A stretch of 64,000 nt of DNA from Pseudomonadota bacterium (GTDB taxonomy: Bacteria; Pseudomonadota; Alphaproteobacteria; Rhizobiales; Xanthobacteraceae). Within the stretch, counting starts at the first letter, position 1. Every line of letters starts with the position of its first letter. The translations under genes and the position numbers were made by a program. Where the stretch lies: assembly GCA_023387735.1 (NCBI GenBank), contig JAEWHP010000001.1, positions 1 to 64,000 of the forward strand, given 5' to 3'. Shown here in pieces: positions 9,247 through 17,468 of the stretch. Under the pieces are notes generated by a model. That model ran no database searches and was not told the DNA's origin. It saw only the letters and a list, made by a program, of their open reading frames with translations.

Positions 9247-10481
9247 GTCCTTGCCGGGGCCTCCGACGAGCCCTGCGGCTTGCGGTCGGTCACCAGCGCC
9301 AGCAGCACGGTCATGACCATGAAGGTGACGGAGGCGCCGAAGACCCAATGCGGCATGTTCTGGTCCATGATCCAGCCGAACAATAGCGGACTGAGGATAC
9401 CGCTGAAATTGAAGCCGGTAGACACGATGCCGAAGGCGCGGCCGGCGGCGCCCGGAGGTGCGGCATTGCGGACCAGCATGTCGCGGGAGGGCGCGATCAC
9501 GCCGCCGAGGAACCCGGCGATCCCCATCGCCGCGGTCAGCACCACCGACGGCAGGGTGGTCGTCGCAATCACCAGCATGATGACCGCGTTGATTCCGAAG
9601 CAGGCGGCGGCAACCTGTCCGTGGCGCGTGGTGCGGTCGGCCAGATAGCCGCCGGCCAGCACGCCGGCAGCGCTTGCGCCCAGAAAAGCTGTCAGCGCGA
9701 TGTTGGCGGCCGAGAACGTCACGCCATAGCCGCTCATCAGCGCGACGACGCCGAAATTGCTGATGCCGGCATTGGAGAGGCCGAGAAGCATGAAGAAGAA
9801 CGTCAGCACGATGATTGCGGGCGTGATGATGCTTTGCTTCGGCGCGGCGGCGCCGTCCTGCTTGCGATCGGCTGAACTCGCATCGGGAATGCCGGCGATC
9901 ATCAATCCCAGCGCCACCACGGGGCCGACGGCGCCGGCCACGACCAGCGCGCCGAGGCCGCCGACCGATGCGACGAGCGCGGCCATGATAGCGGGCGCGA
10001 CAGCGCCGCCGAGGAAGCCCGCAAAGGTGTGGATCGAAAACGCGCGGCCCATCCGCGCTTCATCCATGTGCGTGGACAGGATCGCGTAGTCGCAGGGGTG
10101 ATAGACGCTGTTGGCGAGCCCAAGCAACGCGGCGCAGACGATCAGCGACGTGTAGCTCAGGTGCATGCCGAGCATGATCAGCGCCACGCCGCCGACGGTG
10201 AGCCCGATCAGCAGGACTTTTCGCGCGCCGATATGGTCTGCGAGATATCCGATCGGCGCTTGCGTCAGGCCGGACACTACGCCGAAAACCGTGAGCGCAA
10301 AGCCGAGCTCGATATAACCGACGCCCAGCTGCACCTTCAGGAACGGAAACAGCATTGGCAGCACAAAAAGATGGAAGTGGCTGACCCAATGCGCTGCCGA
10401 GATCCCTGCGAGCGTGCGCAGCGAGCTATCCGCCTTGCTGTCCGTCTTGGCTTGTTGCGGTGCGGCCAGAATATCGACCAT
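9243..10481 (-). CDS. MFS transporter, Fsr/fosmidomycin-resistance-like
   Basis: A 412-aa major facilitator with 12 predicted TM segments. After a hydrophilic N-terminus of about 25 residues the first helix reads ISAAHWVSHFHLFVLPMLFP, and the TM2-3 loop is IGYLADHIGARKVLL. This resembles Fsr-like efflux carriers or small rhizobial exporters. It is probably the first gene of a two-gene unit with the amidohydrolase at 7348-9090. The stop codon falls inside a repeat, so the last few residues (APART) may not be ancestral. Substrate is unknown. Confidence 0.82.
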   Translation of the reverse strand: MVDILAAPQQAKTDSKADSSLRTLAGISAAHWVSHFHLFVLPMLFPFLKVQLGVGYIELGFALTVFGVVSGLTQAPIGYLADHIGARKVLLIGLTVGGVALIMLGMHLSYTSLIVCAALLGLANSVYHPCDYAILSTHMDEARMGRAFSIHTFAGFLGGAVAPAIMAALVASVGGLGALVVAGAVGPVVALGLMIAGIPDASSADRKQDGAAAPKQSIITPAIIVLTFFFMLLGLSNAGISNFGVVALMSGYGVTFSAANIALTAFLGASAAGVLAGGYLADRTTRHGQVAAACFGINAVIMLVIATTTLPSVVLTAAMGIAGFLGGVIAPSRDMLVRNAAPPGAAGRAFGIVSTGFNFSGILSPLLFGWIMDQNMPHWVFGASVTFMVMTVLLALVTDRKPQGSSEAPART

Positions 10482-10623
10482 GTCGGCTCAAAACCCCATA
10501 GTGCTCGATGCCCGGCAAGGGCCGCGCCGAAAATAGAGGCAAGCCGTTATTTGTCCATGAATGCCGATGCATAGCTGCCCCGGCGGAGGGCAGGGGCGCG
10601 CAATCTAAACTCACTTCTCCTTA

Positions 10624-10646
10624 TGCCTGGCACGGGGCCGGGCATG
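10624..10646. repeat. Short inverted repeat, possible terminator
   Basis: ATGCCTGGC and GCCGGGCAT form an imperfect hairpin downstream of the small gene 10659-10814 (minus). It resembles the short palindromic repeats elsewhere in the window. No T-run is present. Confidence 0.35.
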
Positions 10647-10658
10647 ACGAGGGAGATG

Positions 10659-10814
10659 CTATAACGGCTCGTCGTCGTCGCCATGGCGGTCGTGCTTCGG
10701 CGTCGCGATGTCGCCGTCCTCGTAATCGTCGTCCTCGACCGAAGGTTTCTCCGGCTTCTTCGATTTTTCGTTGTCCGTTTTCGGAGGCTCGCTCTTCCTG
10801 CCAGTTCCGTTCAT
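10659..10814 (-). CDS. Small acidic/lysine-rich hypothetical protein
   Basis: A 51-aa product, MNGTGRKSEPPK... followed by a lysine/proline stretch and the acidic run SVEDDDYEDGD, ending HGDDDEPL. It has no hydrophobic core and is likely disordered. The ATG at 10814 follows AAAGGTCAGAG, a fair ribosome-binding site. A FixK/FNR-like box (10875-10888) lies 61-74 bases upstream. I recognise no family. Confidence 0.5.
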   Translation of the reverse strand: MNGTGRKSEPPKTDNEKSKKPEKPSVEDDDYEDGDIATPKHDRHGDDDEPL

Positions 10815-10874
10815 CTCTGACCTTTTCGCCGGCTGAATCGGCGTTTGCCCTGCGCGCCGATTCGGGGTAACCGC

Positions 10875-10888
10875 ATGATCTAAATCAA
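10875..10888 (-). promoter_or_regulatory. Candidate FixK/FNR-type box
   Basis: On the minus strand the site reads TTGAT-TTAG-ATCAT, one mismatch from TTGAT-N4-ATCAA. It lies between the divergent small genes starting at 10814 (minus) and 10982 (plus), 61-74 and about 94 bases from the two start codons, so it could serve either. Confidence 0.4.
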
Positions 10889-10981
10889 CACCGCGTCTGG
10901 CCGGCATTCTAACGCTGGCCATTCGAACTTTCCTGCCCTTTTTGCGGCGTTCAGTCCAAGGGGCCCTCACATGGAGCAAGA

Positions 10982-11224
10982 ATGAAGAAGCCCCGCATCG
11001 CGGCGGACGAACCGCAGCCGCGCAAAATTATCCGGGCCGACAAGGCGCCGACCAGCGGCTACTCGCTGGTGGTGGATGGACATTTCAAATCGCATCACGA
11101 CACGGTGGAGGCGGCCGAGGAAGCCGGCATGGCCTTGAAGAATCGATTCCAGATGCTTCAGGTGCAGGTCTACGACGCCGAAAACAAGACGCGATCGCTG
11201 ATCGATTGGCCGGGCCCGGCGTAA
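10982..11224 (+). CDS. Conserved small hypothetical protein (80 aa)
   Basis: An 80-aa soluble protein. The basic N-terminus MKKPRIAADEPQPRKIIRAD is followed by a compact segment (SGYSLVVDGHFKSHHDTVEA, then EEAGMALKNRFQMLQVQVYD) that looks like a small alpha/beta fold, ending RSLIDWPGPA. The ATG at 10982 follows ATGGAGCAAGA, a good ribosome-binding site. Reading-frame quality and start context support a real gene. No function is assigned. Confidence 0.68.
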   Translation: MKKPRIAADEPQPRKIIRADKAPTSGYSLVVDGHFKSHHDTVEAAEEAGMALKNRFQMLQVQVYDAENKTRSLIDWPGPA

Positions 11225-11253
11225 CAAAGGTCGTCAAGTTTGATCGCCGAATT

Positions 11254-11484
11254 TCAGGTTCGGCGTCCACCATTCTGCTGACTGGCCAGCCACTCGGATA
11301 GTGCGGGCGCTTTCTTGTCCGGCGTCTTCGCCTTGACGCGAGCCTTCTTGGCTGCGACGGCGCGCGGCGGTTCGGCCGCTTCGCGCGCGAGCCGCAACGC
11401 CTTCAGCCTCGCCATATTGTCGAGCACGGCTTTGGAGGCGGCGTCGCGCTCGGCCTTGCTCTGATCACGATTCTCTTTGGCCAT
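11254..11484 (-). CDS. Lys/Ala-rich small protein, copy 2 of a tandem pair
   Basis: A 76-aa basic protein, MAKENRDQSKAERDAASKAV..., with the motif MARLKALRLAREAAEPP at about residues 24-40 and a Lys/Ala/Pro-rich tail ending SEWLASQQNGGRRT. The N-terminal half should be helical. The ATG is only 6 bases after the stop of 11491-11724 and both share the core LxALRLA(R/K)EAA, so they are a tandem duplicate pair in one transcript. No family recognised; the KAKAK-like tails suggest nucleic-acid or cell-envelope binding, but that is a guess. Confidence 0.62.
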   Translation of the reverse strand: MAKENRDQSKAERDAASKAVLDNMARLKALRLAREAAEPPRAVAAKKARVKAKTPDKKAPALSEWLASQQNGGRRT

Positions 11485-11490
11485 GTCAGG

Positions 11491-11724
11491 TCAGCCCCTT
11501 TTCGCCGTCTTGGCCTTGGCCTTGACTTTAGGTTCCGGCGGATTTTCGCGGTCGGCCGCTTCCTTTGCCAGGCGCAGCGCGCGCAGCTTCTCGGTCCGCT
11601 GCCGGATCGCGACGTCGGCGGCCGCGATCTCGGCCATCGCCTTGATGCCCTCGACTTCCTGGTCGCGTTTGCGCTTGAGCCGAATTTCCTTCAGTTCGGC
11701 AGCGCTCTTCGGCTCATCGTCCAT
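11491..11724 (-). CDS. Lys/Ala-rich small protein, copy 1 of a tandem pair
   Basis: A 77-aa protein. It begins MDDEPKSAAELKEIRLKRKR, has an amphipathic helical middle (EVEGIKAMAEIAAADVAIRQ), then the shared motif EKLRALRLAKEAADRE and the basic tail KVKAKAKTAKRG. It is transcribed ahead of the related gene at 11254-11484 with a 6-base gap. Charge pattern and lack of hydrophobic stretches suggest a soluble helical, possibly coiled-coil protein. Confidence 0.62.
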   Translation of the reverse strand: MDDEPKSAAELKEIRLKRKRDQEVEGIKAMAEIAAADVAIRQRTEKLRALRLAKEAADRENPPEPKVKAKAKTAKRG

Positions 11725-11838
11725 CTTATACCTCTGAAATCACGACTGTATCGTCGGAGCGATCTGGAGGCGGTTTACCACGGATCGGGTCCCGGAGGAT
11801 GTAATTTTCGGTCAAAAAAGGCTCGCTTTTGGACCTAA

Positions 11839-12840
11839 TCAGCCATTGTGGTGAAGTGCAGCTTCGTCCTCGCCCTCTTCGGAACCGACAGAATCGAAAT
11901 TGGCCAACCAGGCGCCGAGCGTCGATGATGCATGGCCTTCGGCTCTCATCTGGCGCAAGGCGATGCGGATACTGGTGCGGCCGTGACGGTCGCCGGCAAT
12001 CTCGAACGGCGGTTCGCCGGCCAGCACTGCGTCGATCACGCGTTGCTTGATCTTCAATGCCAGCGGATCGCCACAAGCGGCCATCATCTGCTGGAACGCA
12101 TGGTGGTGCATGGCCTCGAACGGCCGCGGCTCGCCGAAAGCGTCGCGTGCGGGATGCGCCGGATAGAGATGGGCGCAGGGAACAAGCCCTTCGGGAATGG
12201 GCTCGGTTGCGGGATGGGTCCGCCCGCTTTTCAAAAGCTTTGGCAATACATGCGTATGTGGGCCCTCCGGGCTCTTGCCCGATGGCGGCGGAATCGGCTG
12301 ATAGACCTCGATGCGGCCGAGCCGGCTGATGAAGACGCGATGCGGATTGTCGGCGAGGATCATTTCCATCGCCGGGTTGCCTGCTTCGAACACGGCACGT
12401 CCGGAGTGCTCGCGCAGCCGCGCGGCGAGGCTGCGATCGCCGATGCGGACGCAGAGATCCGCCTGCAGTGCGCCGAGCCCGAGATCGAACAGGATGGACT
12501 CGCGATCCTCCTCGCGCGGCGCGTCGCGATCGGGGCCGATCTCCGTCAGCGCGGTGCGCCTGTTCATCGCGCAATCATCTTCAGGCAGGCAAAGCGCGAC
12601 CCGCTGGTTCCAGCCGGTTCTGGTGATCCCCTCGGAGGCAAATGGCCGGCTGGAGGAATGAGGTTTGATGGCGATTGCGCCGCGAGAGGTCACCGCCGAA
12701 ACGGCATGGTCCGACCGGACGAGACGCACCGGCTCGTCGCGGTCTCGCGAGAACTCGGCGATGGCGCCGAAGGTGCCGAGGCTCCACTGAGTATCCGGAT
12801 TGGCGATTTCTCGCCGGAGCAGATCGATGGCTGCGGTCAT
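11839..12840 (-). CDS. Conserved hypothetical protein (333 aa)
   Basis: A 333-aa soluble protein with no signal peptide or TM segment. N-terminal block LLRREIANPDTQWSLGTFGA; central GRAVFEAGNPAMEMILADNP; then GKSPEGPHTHVLPKLLKSGR with a His-x-His and FEAMHHHAFQQMM with three His, which could bind metal. It carries six scattered cysteines or fewer and no recognisable catalytic signature. The ATG at 12840 overlaps the stop of an 11-codon frame that starts next to the terminator at 12880-12906. Position next to the B12 receptor gene hints at cobalamin or metal physiology, but this is only context. Confidence 0.7.
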   Translation of the reverse strand: MTAAIDLLRREIANPDTQWSLGTFGAIAEFSRDRDEPVRLVRSDHAVSAVTSRGAIAIKPHSSSRPFASEGITRTGWNQRVALCLPEDDCAMNRRTALTEIGPDRDAPREEDRESILFDLGLGALQADLCVRIGDRSLAARLREHSGRAVFEAGNPAMEMILADNPHRVFISRLGRIEVYQPIPPPSGKSPEGPHTHVLPKLLKSGRTHPATEPIPEGLVPCAHLYPAHPARDAFGEPRPFEAMHHHAFQQMMAACGDPLALKIKQRVIDAVLAGEPPFEIAGDRHGRTSIRIALRQMRAEGHASSTLGAWLANFDSVGSEEGEDEAALHHNG

Positions 12841-12879
12841 CGCAGCCAGCGCGGCAGGATGGTTTCGGGCATGAAAAAG

Positions 12880-12906
12880 TTCTCCCGGGCAATATGTCCG
12901 GGAGAA
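12880..12906 (-). terminator. Rho-independent terminator of the btuB transcript
   Basis: On the minus strand TTCTCCCGG and CCGGGAGAA form a 9-bp stem with a 9-base loop, followed by CTTTTTC. It lies 60-86 bases after the btuB stop. A second 8-bp hairpin (GCCGGTCC/GGACCGGC, 12931-12957) sits between it and the stop codon. Confidence 0.7.
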
Positions 12907-12965
12907 TAGCGCGTCGTGCGATCAGGACAAGCCGGTCCGGCATCGAGCTGGACCGGCTATTTCGT

Positions 12966-15197
12966 TCAGAACGTCGCGCCGGCCTTCACCATGTAGGTCC
13001 GTCCGGGCAGCGGATAGGCCGAGAAACGGCCGGGCGTGAATGTACTGGCGATCGCATAGTCGTAATACTGCGCATCGAACAGGTTGTTCGCGCTGATGGA
13101 CCAGAAGAACCGATCGTAGGCGCCGCTCAGTTTCAGATCGACGGTGGCGGCTGCCGGGATGCGGCGCTGGGTGTTCGCCTGATCGTTGTCCATGATGCGC
13201 TCGCTCCAGGCCCGCACGGTGGCATCGAACACCAGGAAGTTCTGCCAGATGTTCCAGGTCACGCCGCCGCTTGCGGTGTAGTTCGACACCAGCGGCACGT
13301 CCTTGCCTTCGAACTCCCCTTCGCGAAACACCGCGCGGACGTAGGCCAGGCCGCCGCGCAGCAGCACGCTGTCGCTGACGCGCAGCGAGGCGCTGGTCTC
13401 GGAGCCGGTGCGGCGGGTCGGATCGAGATTGACGTTGTAGAACAGCGCGGGGATGAAATGGATCTCGTTCTCGAGGTCCATGTTGTAGATGCTCGATTGC
13501 ATCTGGAATGCGCCGGCCTTGACGCGGAAGCCGCCCTCGATGTCGTGCGAGGTCTGGGTCTTCAACTGGAAGGTTCCCGGAATGAAGAAAGGGCCGGTCG
13601 AGACGCGTTCCTCGACATTCGGCGTGCGGAATGCGTGCGCGGCGCGGCCGAATACCGAGAACACGTTGTTGAAACGATGTTCGAGACCCACATGCAGCGC
13701 ATAGTTGGTTTCGCTGCTGTCGAGCGGGAGTGATTCGAGACCGAAGGCCCCAGGTGCGTTGAGATCCAGGCGATCGCGCGCGCTCAACCACGTGTTCTGA
13801 ACCCGGGCTCCATAGGAGAAGTCGGTGGTGGGCAACAGGCCGATCGTATGTTGCCAGTAGCCGGCCAGCGATTGCTGCGACAGGTCGTAGACGTGGACCG
13901 GCTGCGCGCCCTTGAACAGCGGCCGGTCCGAATTGTAGGTGGCGTCGTAGTAATCGATACCGGTCAGGATCTGCGACGGCACGCCGAACAGCGAGTTCTT
14001 GATGCTCAGGCGCGGCGTGATCGACCACGTCTGAAGATGGCTGTCGACGTAGTTGAAGGGAATGGTCGGAAGCGTGCCGAAGAAGCCGCCCTGTTGCTTC
14101 TTGTCGCGCACGCCGCCATCCACGATCAGGTCGACGCCATCGATGATGGTCTTGGTGAAACCGGCGGTCGCGCTGGCACCCTGCTGGTTGCCATAGTCGA
14201 ACGGTGTGTTGGTGCCCTGGCGCTTGGTTACGAGTTGATCGAGCCCGATCGAGGGGTCGACCGTGCGCCCGCCGGGGAAGCCGAGCTTCTGGTCGTCCCC
14301 GGTGACGGTGAGGAATGCCTTGAGGTCGGGCGTCGTGTAGTTGAGGTTGCCGACGCCGTTCTTCTGGTCGAGCGCGTTGTTGTCGCGATAACCATCGGAC
14401 TTGATGGCGTTGCCGTAGAACGAGGTCGACCACGGGCCGTAATTGGTCGCTGCCGAGATGTTGGCAAGGCGCGTGTTGAACGAGCCGACACCGGCCTCGG
14501 CACGGAACGCCGCCGGCGGGCCGCCGACGCCGCTTTTCAGAACGATGTTGATGACGCCGCCAATCGCGTTGTCGCCGTAGAGCACCGCGCCGCTATTGCC
14601 GCGGGTGATTTCGACGCGTTCGATCGACTGAAGCGGAATGGTCGACAGGTCGACCTGCGCCATGTCGACGTCGTTGAGCCGGCGGCCGTTTACCAGGATC
14701 AGCGTATTCGATGTCGCGAAGGCGCCGAAGCCGCGCAGGTCGACGGAAGTCTTCGCGCCATTCGCCGTGACGCCATACAGCGAGGTGAGCTGCACGCCGG
14801 GTACTTGCGCGAGAATGTCGGGGAGGTTGTTCGACGGCGAGCGGGCGATGTCTTCCGCCGTGATCACGCTGGAGGAGGTGCCGACAATGCCGTTGAACTG
14901 CCGCCCGCCGGTGCTGGTGCCGTTCCCGTCAGCGGTACCGGGGCTTGTGCCCTCGGAGGTTCCGGTGCCGGCGCCGCGCGAAGGCCGGGCCGTGCGCGCC
15001 GGACGCGTGGTGCCGCTGCCGTCGCCATCCAGCGGCCGGGCGCGGGTCTTGTTCGGATCGGTCGGCGGGCTGACCTCGACCGGGGGCAGGGTTGTTGGCG
15101 GCGTTTGCGCCGAAGCGAGCGAACCACTCAGCGCAAGGATGCTGGTGGCCAGCAGGAGCACGCTGTGCCGCTTCGCGGTTTCGATGTTGGAAGACAT
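12966..15197 (-). CDS. btuB: TonB-dependent outer-membrane receptor, vitamin B12 (BtuB-like)
   Basis: A 743-aa outer-membrane receptor that should carry cobalamin across the outer membrane with TonB energy. A signal peptide of about 30 residues ends GSLASAQ, followed by a TonB-box-like segment PPVEVSPPTD. A Gly/Thr/Ser-rich low-complexity linker (about residues 45-90) precedes the plug: VITAEDIARSPSNNLPDILA, SVDLRGFG, LILVNGRRLND, RVEITRGNSGAVLYGDNAIG. The barrel ends RTYMVKAGATF with the usual terminal Phe. The ATG at 15197 opens the signal peptide; longer in-frame extension runs into the riboswitch. Assignment to B12 rests on the upstream cobalamin riboswitch and the divergent btuCDF genes. 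Confidence 0.9.
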   Translation of the reverse strand: MSSNIETAKRHSVLLLATSILALSGSLASAQTPPTTLPPVEVSPPTDPNKTRARPLDGDGSGTTRPARTARPSRGAGTGTSEGTSPGTADGNGTSTGGRQFNGIVGTSSSVITAEDIARSPSNNLPDILAQVPGVQLTSLYGVTANGAKTSVDLRGFGAFATSNTLILVNGRRLNDVDMAQVDLSTIPLQSIERVEITRGNSGAVLYGDNAIGGVINIVLKSGVGGPPAAFRAEAGVGSFNTRLANISAATNYGPWSTSFYGNAIKSDGYRDNNALDQKNGVGNLNYTTPDLKAFLTVTGDDQKLGFPGGRTVDPSIGLDQLVTKRQGTNTPFDYGNQQGASATAGFTKTIIDGVDLIVDGGVRDKKQQGGFFGTLPTIPFNYVDSHLQTWSITPRLSIKNSLFGVPSQILTGIDYYDATYNSDRPLFKGAQPVHVYDLSQQSLAGYWQHTIGLLPTTDFSYGARVQNTWLSARDRLDLNAPGAFGLESLPLDSSETNYALHVGLEHRFNNVFSVFGRAAHAFRTPNVEERVSTGPFFIPGTFQLKTQTSHDIEGGFRVKAGAFQMQSSIYNMDLENEIHFIPALFYNVNLDPTRRTGSETSASLRVSDSVLLRGGLAYVRAVFREGEFEGKDVPLVSNYTASGGVTWNIWQNFLVFDATVRAWSERIMDNDQANTQRRIPAAATVDLKLSGAYDRFFWSISANNLFDAQYYDYAIASTFTPGRFSAYPLPGRTYMVKAGATF

Positions 15198-15319
15198 GGT
15201 ACTGGGCCTCGGTATGACGTAGTGGCACGTCACAGCGAACCAAGTCTCACCGTCGCACTTGCGCGCACCCAGTGAAGCTAATGTCTGTACTCCCCGACCG
15301 ACATCTTCGCGTGTGACCA

Positions 15320-15505
15320 CGGTTGACGGCAGGTCTCCTGGCTCGCGGGTCGTTACCCTTCGTCGCCTTCCCAGGACCGAGATTCCCAGTGGCGTATGAC
15401 GAAAGATTCGCCGCTTACAGTTGCGGGGGCAGCCGCGGAATTGGGGAAGTGTCCCCGCACCGCATTCCCTTTTGATCCCCAAAACGGGAACCGTCGGGAT
15501 TTATG
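15320..15505 (-). ncRNA. Cobalamin (AdoCbl) riboswitch in the btuB leader
   Basis: Reading on the minus strand, the leader contains GCCACTG, CTGGGAAGGC and the B12 box AGCCAGGAGACCTGCC (15343-15328), in the order and spacing of the cobalamin riboswitch aptamer. It ends about 120 bases before the btuB ATG, leaving room for an expression platform. High cobalamin should switch btuB off. The stretch 15198-15645 has no gene; besides the riboswitch it must hold the divergent promoters. A TTGACT at 15532-15527 (minus) could be a -35 element for btuB. Confidence 0.93.
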
Positions 15506-15645
15506 GTTGAACTTTGTCAGAGTCGGAGTCAATCCCGCCCTGAGACGCCTGCGATCCTCACTGGACGAGTGCGCCATTTTTGCCGCATGAGCAGTGGTGC
15601 CCGGACGCATGTACCGGTGCGGGCAACGCCGTTCGAGGACGATTG

Positions 15646-16689
15646 ATGAGTGTTCAGGCCGTTACCGTGACCAACGAGAGCGCTGCGCGCCGCCGGATCG
15701 GGGCCGTGGCGGCGCTTTCGGCGCTCGTGGCGCTGCTGGTGCTGATCTCGCTCGGCATCGGGCCGGTGCGGTTGTCGCCGCTGACGGTCCTGCAAGCCCT
15801 GTTCGGCGGCGGCAGCGAGGTGTCGCAGATCATCGTGCGGGAAATCCGCCTGCCGCGGACGCTGCTGGCGCTGGCGATCGGCGCCATTCTCGGCCTGTCG
15901 GGTGCCGCGCTGCAGGGGCTGCTGCGCAATCCGCTGGCCTCGCCGTCGCTGTTCGGCGCGCCGCAATCGGCGGCCTTCGGTGCGGTGCTGGTGATCGCGC
16001 TGGGCCTTGCGGATGTGCGCTCCTATGCGCTGCCGGTGGCGGCGATCATCGCCGCATTCGGCTCCGTATTCGTGCTGCTGACGATCGCCGGCCGCAACGC
16101 CGGCCTCTTGATCCTGATCCTGTCCGGCCTTGCGATCTCGAGCTTTGCGGGCGCCGCCACCGCGCTGGTGATGAACCTCTCCAGCAATCCCTTCGTGGTG
16201 CTGGAGATCGCATTCTGGCTGCTCGGCTCGCTGGAGGACCGCAGCTTCCAGCATGTGATGCTGGCGTTTCCCTTCATCATCGCCGGCGGGGTCATGCTGC
16301 TCAGCCAGCGCGATGCCTTTCGCGCGCTGAGCCTGGGCGAGGAAACCGCGCAGAGTCTCGGCGTCGATGTCGGGCGATTGCGGCTGTTCGTGATCTCTGG
16401 CGTCGCGCTCGGCGTCGGCGGTGCGGTCGCTGTGACCGGCACTATCGGCTTCATTGGTCTGGTTGCGCCGCATCTGATGCGGCCGCTGATCGGGCACGAT
16501 CCGGGGCGGCTGTTGGTGCCGAGCGCGCTGGCCGGTTCGGCCCTGCTGCTGGCGGCCGATATCGCCGTCCGCATCATTCCCTCGACATCGGACATCAAGG
16601 TTGGCGTGCTGACCTCGATCATCGGCGTGCCGTTCTTCCTCTATCTGATCATGCGCGAACGCCGCGCACTGGGTGGAGGCGTCGCATGA
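15646..16689 (+). CDS. btuC: Cobalamin ABC transporter permease (FecCD family)
   Basis: A 347-aa FecCD-type permease with about 10 TM helices. Typical blocks are REIRLPRTLLALAIGAILGL, LSGAALQGLLRNPLASPSLF, GTIGFIGLVAPHLMRPLIGH and the closing GVPFFLYLIMRERR. The ATG at 15646 follows CGAGGACGATTG; an upstream in-frame ATG at 15580 lacks a ribosome-binding site. Its stop overlaps the ATPase start by 4 bases. FecCD permeases also serve siderophores and haem, so cobalamin specificity is inferred from the riboswitch-linked receptor next door. Confidence 0.88.
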   Translation: MSVQAVTVTNESAARRRIGAVAALSALVALLVLISLGIGPVRLSPLTVLQALFGGGSEVSQIIVREIRLPRTLLALAIGAILGLSGAALQGLLRNPLASPSLFGAPQSAAFGAVLVIALGLADVRSYALPVAAIIAAFGSVFVLLTIAGRNAGLLILILSGLAISSFAGAATALVMNLSSNPFVVLEIAFWLLGSLEDRSFQHVMLAFPFIIAGGVMLLSQRDAFRALSLGEETAQSLGVDVGRLRLFVISGVALGVGGAVAVTGTIGFIGLVAPHLMRPLIGHDPGRLLVPSALAGSALLLAADIAVRIIPSTSDIKVGVLTSIIGVPFFLYLIMRERRALGGGVA

Positions 16690-17468
16690 GTGAGGTCGCT
16701 CTGCTGAAAGCACGGAACCTTGGCGTCACGCTGTCCGACCGCGTGGTGCTGAAGGATGTCTCGCTGGCGCTGTCGGCGGGCCATCTGGTGGCGCTGGTCG
16801 GGCCGAACGGCGCAGGCAAGACCACGCTGCTGCGGTCGCTGGCCGGCCTGATCCCGTCCGACGGCAAAATCGAGATCGGCGGCGAGGCGCTGTCAGCGCT
16901 GCCACTAAGCGAGCGCGCAAAGCGCTTCGGCTATCTGCCGCAGGGGCATGTCGTGCACTGGCCGCTGCCGGCGCGCGATATCGTGGCGCTCGGCCGCTAC
17001 CCGCATGGCGCGACCGATCCGGCGCGGCTGTCGCCGAAAGATGTCGAGGCGGTGCAGCGCGCGATGCAGGCGGTGGACGTCACGCAATTCAGCGAGCGCC
17101 GCGTCACCGAACTGTCGGGCGGCGAGCGCAGCCGCGTCGCGCTGGCCCGCGTGCTGGCGGTGGAGGCGCCGGTCATTTTAGCGGACGAGCCGACCGCCTC
17201 GCTCGACCCGCGGCACCAGATCGACGTCATGAAGAACCTTCGCACCACCGCCGACAGCGGCGTGCTGGTCATCGTGGTGACGCACGATCTCGGGCTTGCC
17301 GCGCGATTTGCCGATCACGTTCTGGTGCTGCGGGAAGGCCGGCTGGTGTCGCAGGGCGCACCGATGGTGGCGCTATCCGAACAGGTGATGGCGGACGTGT
17401 TCCGCATCCGCGCCTACCGCGCGGAATATCAGCGCGAAGCCGTGATCGTGCCGTGGGCGGATCTCTGA
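16686..17468 (+). CDS. btuD: Cobalamin ABC transporter ATP-binding protein
   Basis: A 260-aa ATPase of the iron/cobalamin class. Walker A GPNGAGKTT (about residues 39-47), Q-loop RFGYLPQGHVVHWPLPARDI, the FecE/BtuD-type VALGRYPHGA, signature LSGGERSRVALARVLA, Walker B VILADEPTASLDP and switch VVTHDLGLAARFAD. It begins within the last codon of btuC (ATGA overlap) and ends in a TGATG overlap with btuF, so the three subunits are translationally coupled. Confidence 0.9.
   Translation: MSEVALLKARNLGVTLSDRVVLKDVSLALSAGHLVALVGPNGAGKTTLLRSLAGLIPSDGKIEIGGEALSALPLSERAKRFGYLPQGHVVHWPLPARDIVALGRYPHGATDPARLSPKDVEAVQRAMQAVDVTQFSERRVTELSGGERSRVALARVLAVEAPVILADEPTASLDPRHQIDVMKNLRTTADSGVLVIVVTHDLGLAARFADHVLVLREGRLVSQGAPMVALSEQVMADVFRIRAYRAEYQREAVIVPWADL

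Noticed and set aside
10627..10642. TGGCACG resembling a sigma-54 -24 element
   Set aside because: No TTGC at the -12 position; the sequence belongs to a short hairpin repeat.
15594..17468. A single 624-codon frame seeming to fuse sequence to BtuD
   Set aside because: The first 364 codons are out of frame with btuC and nonsense-like; btuD starts at 16686 with an ATGA overlap.
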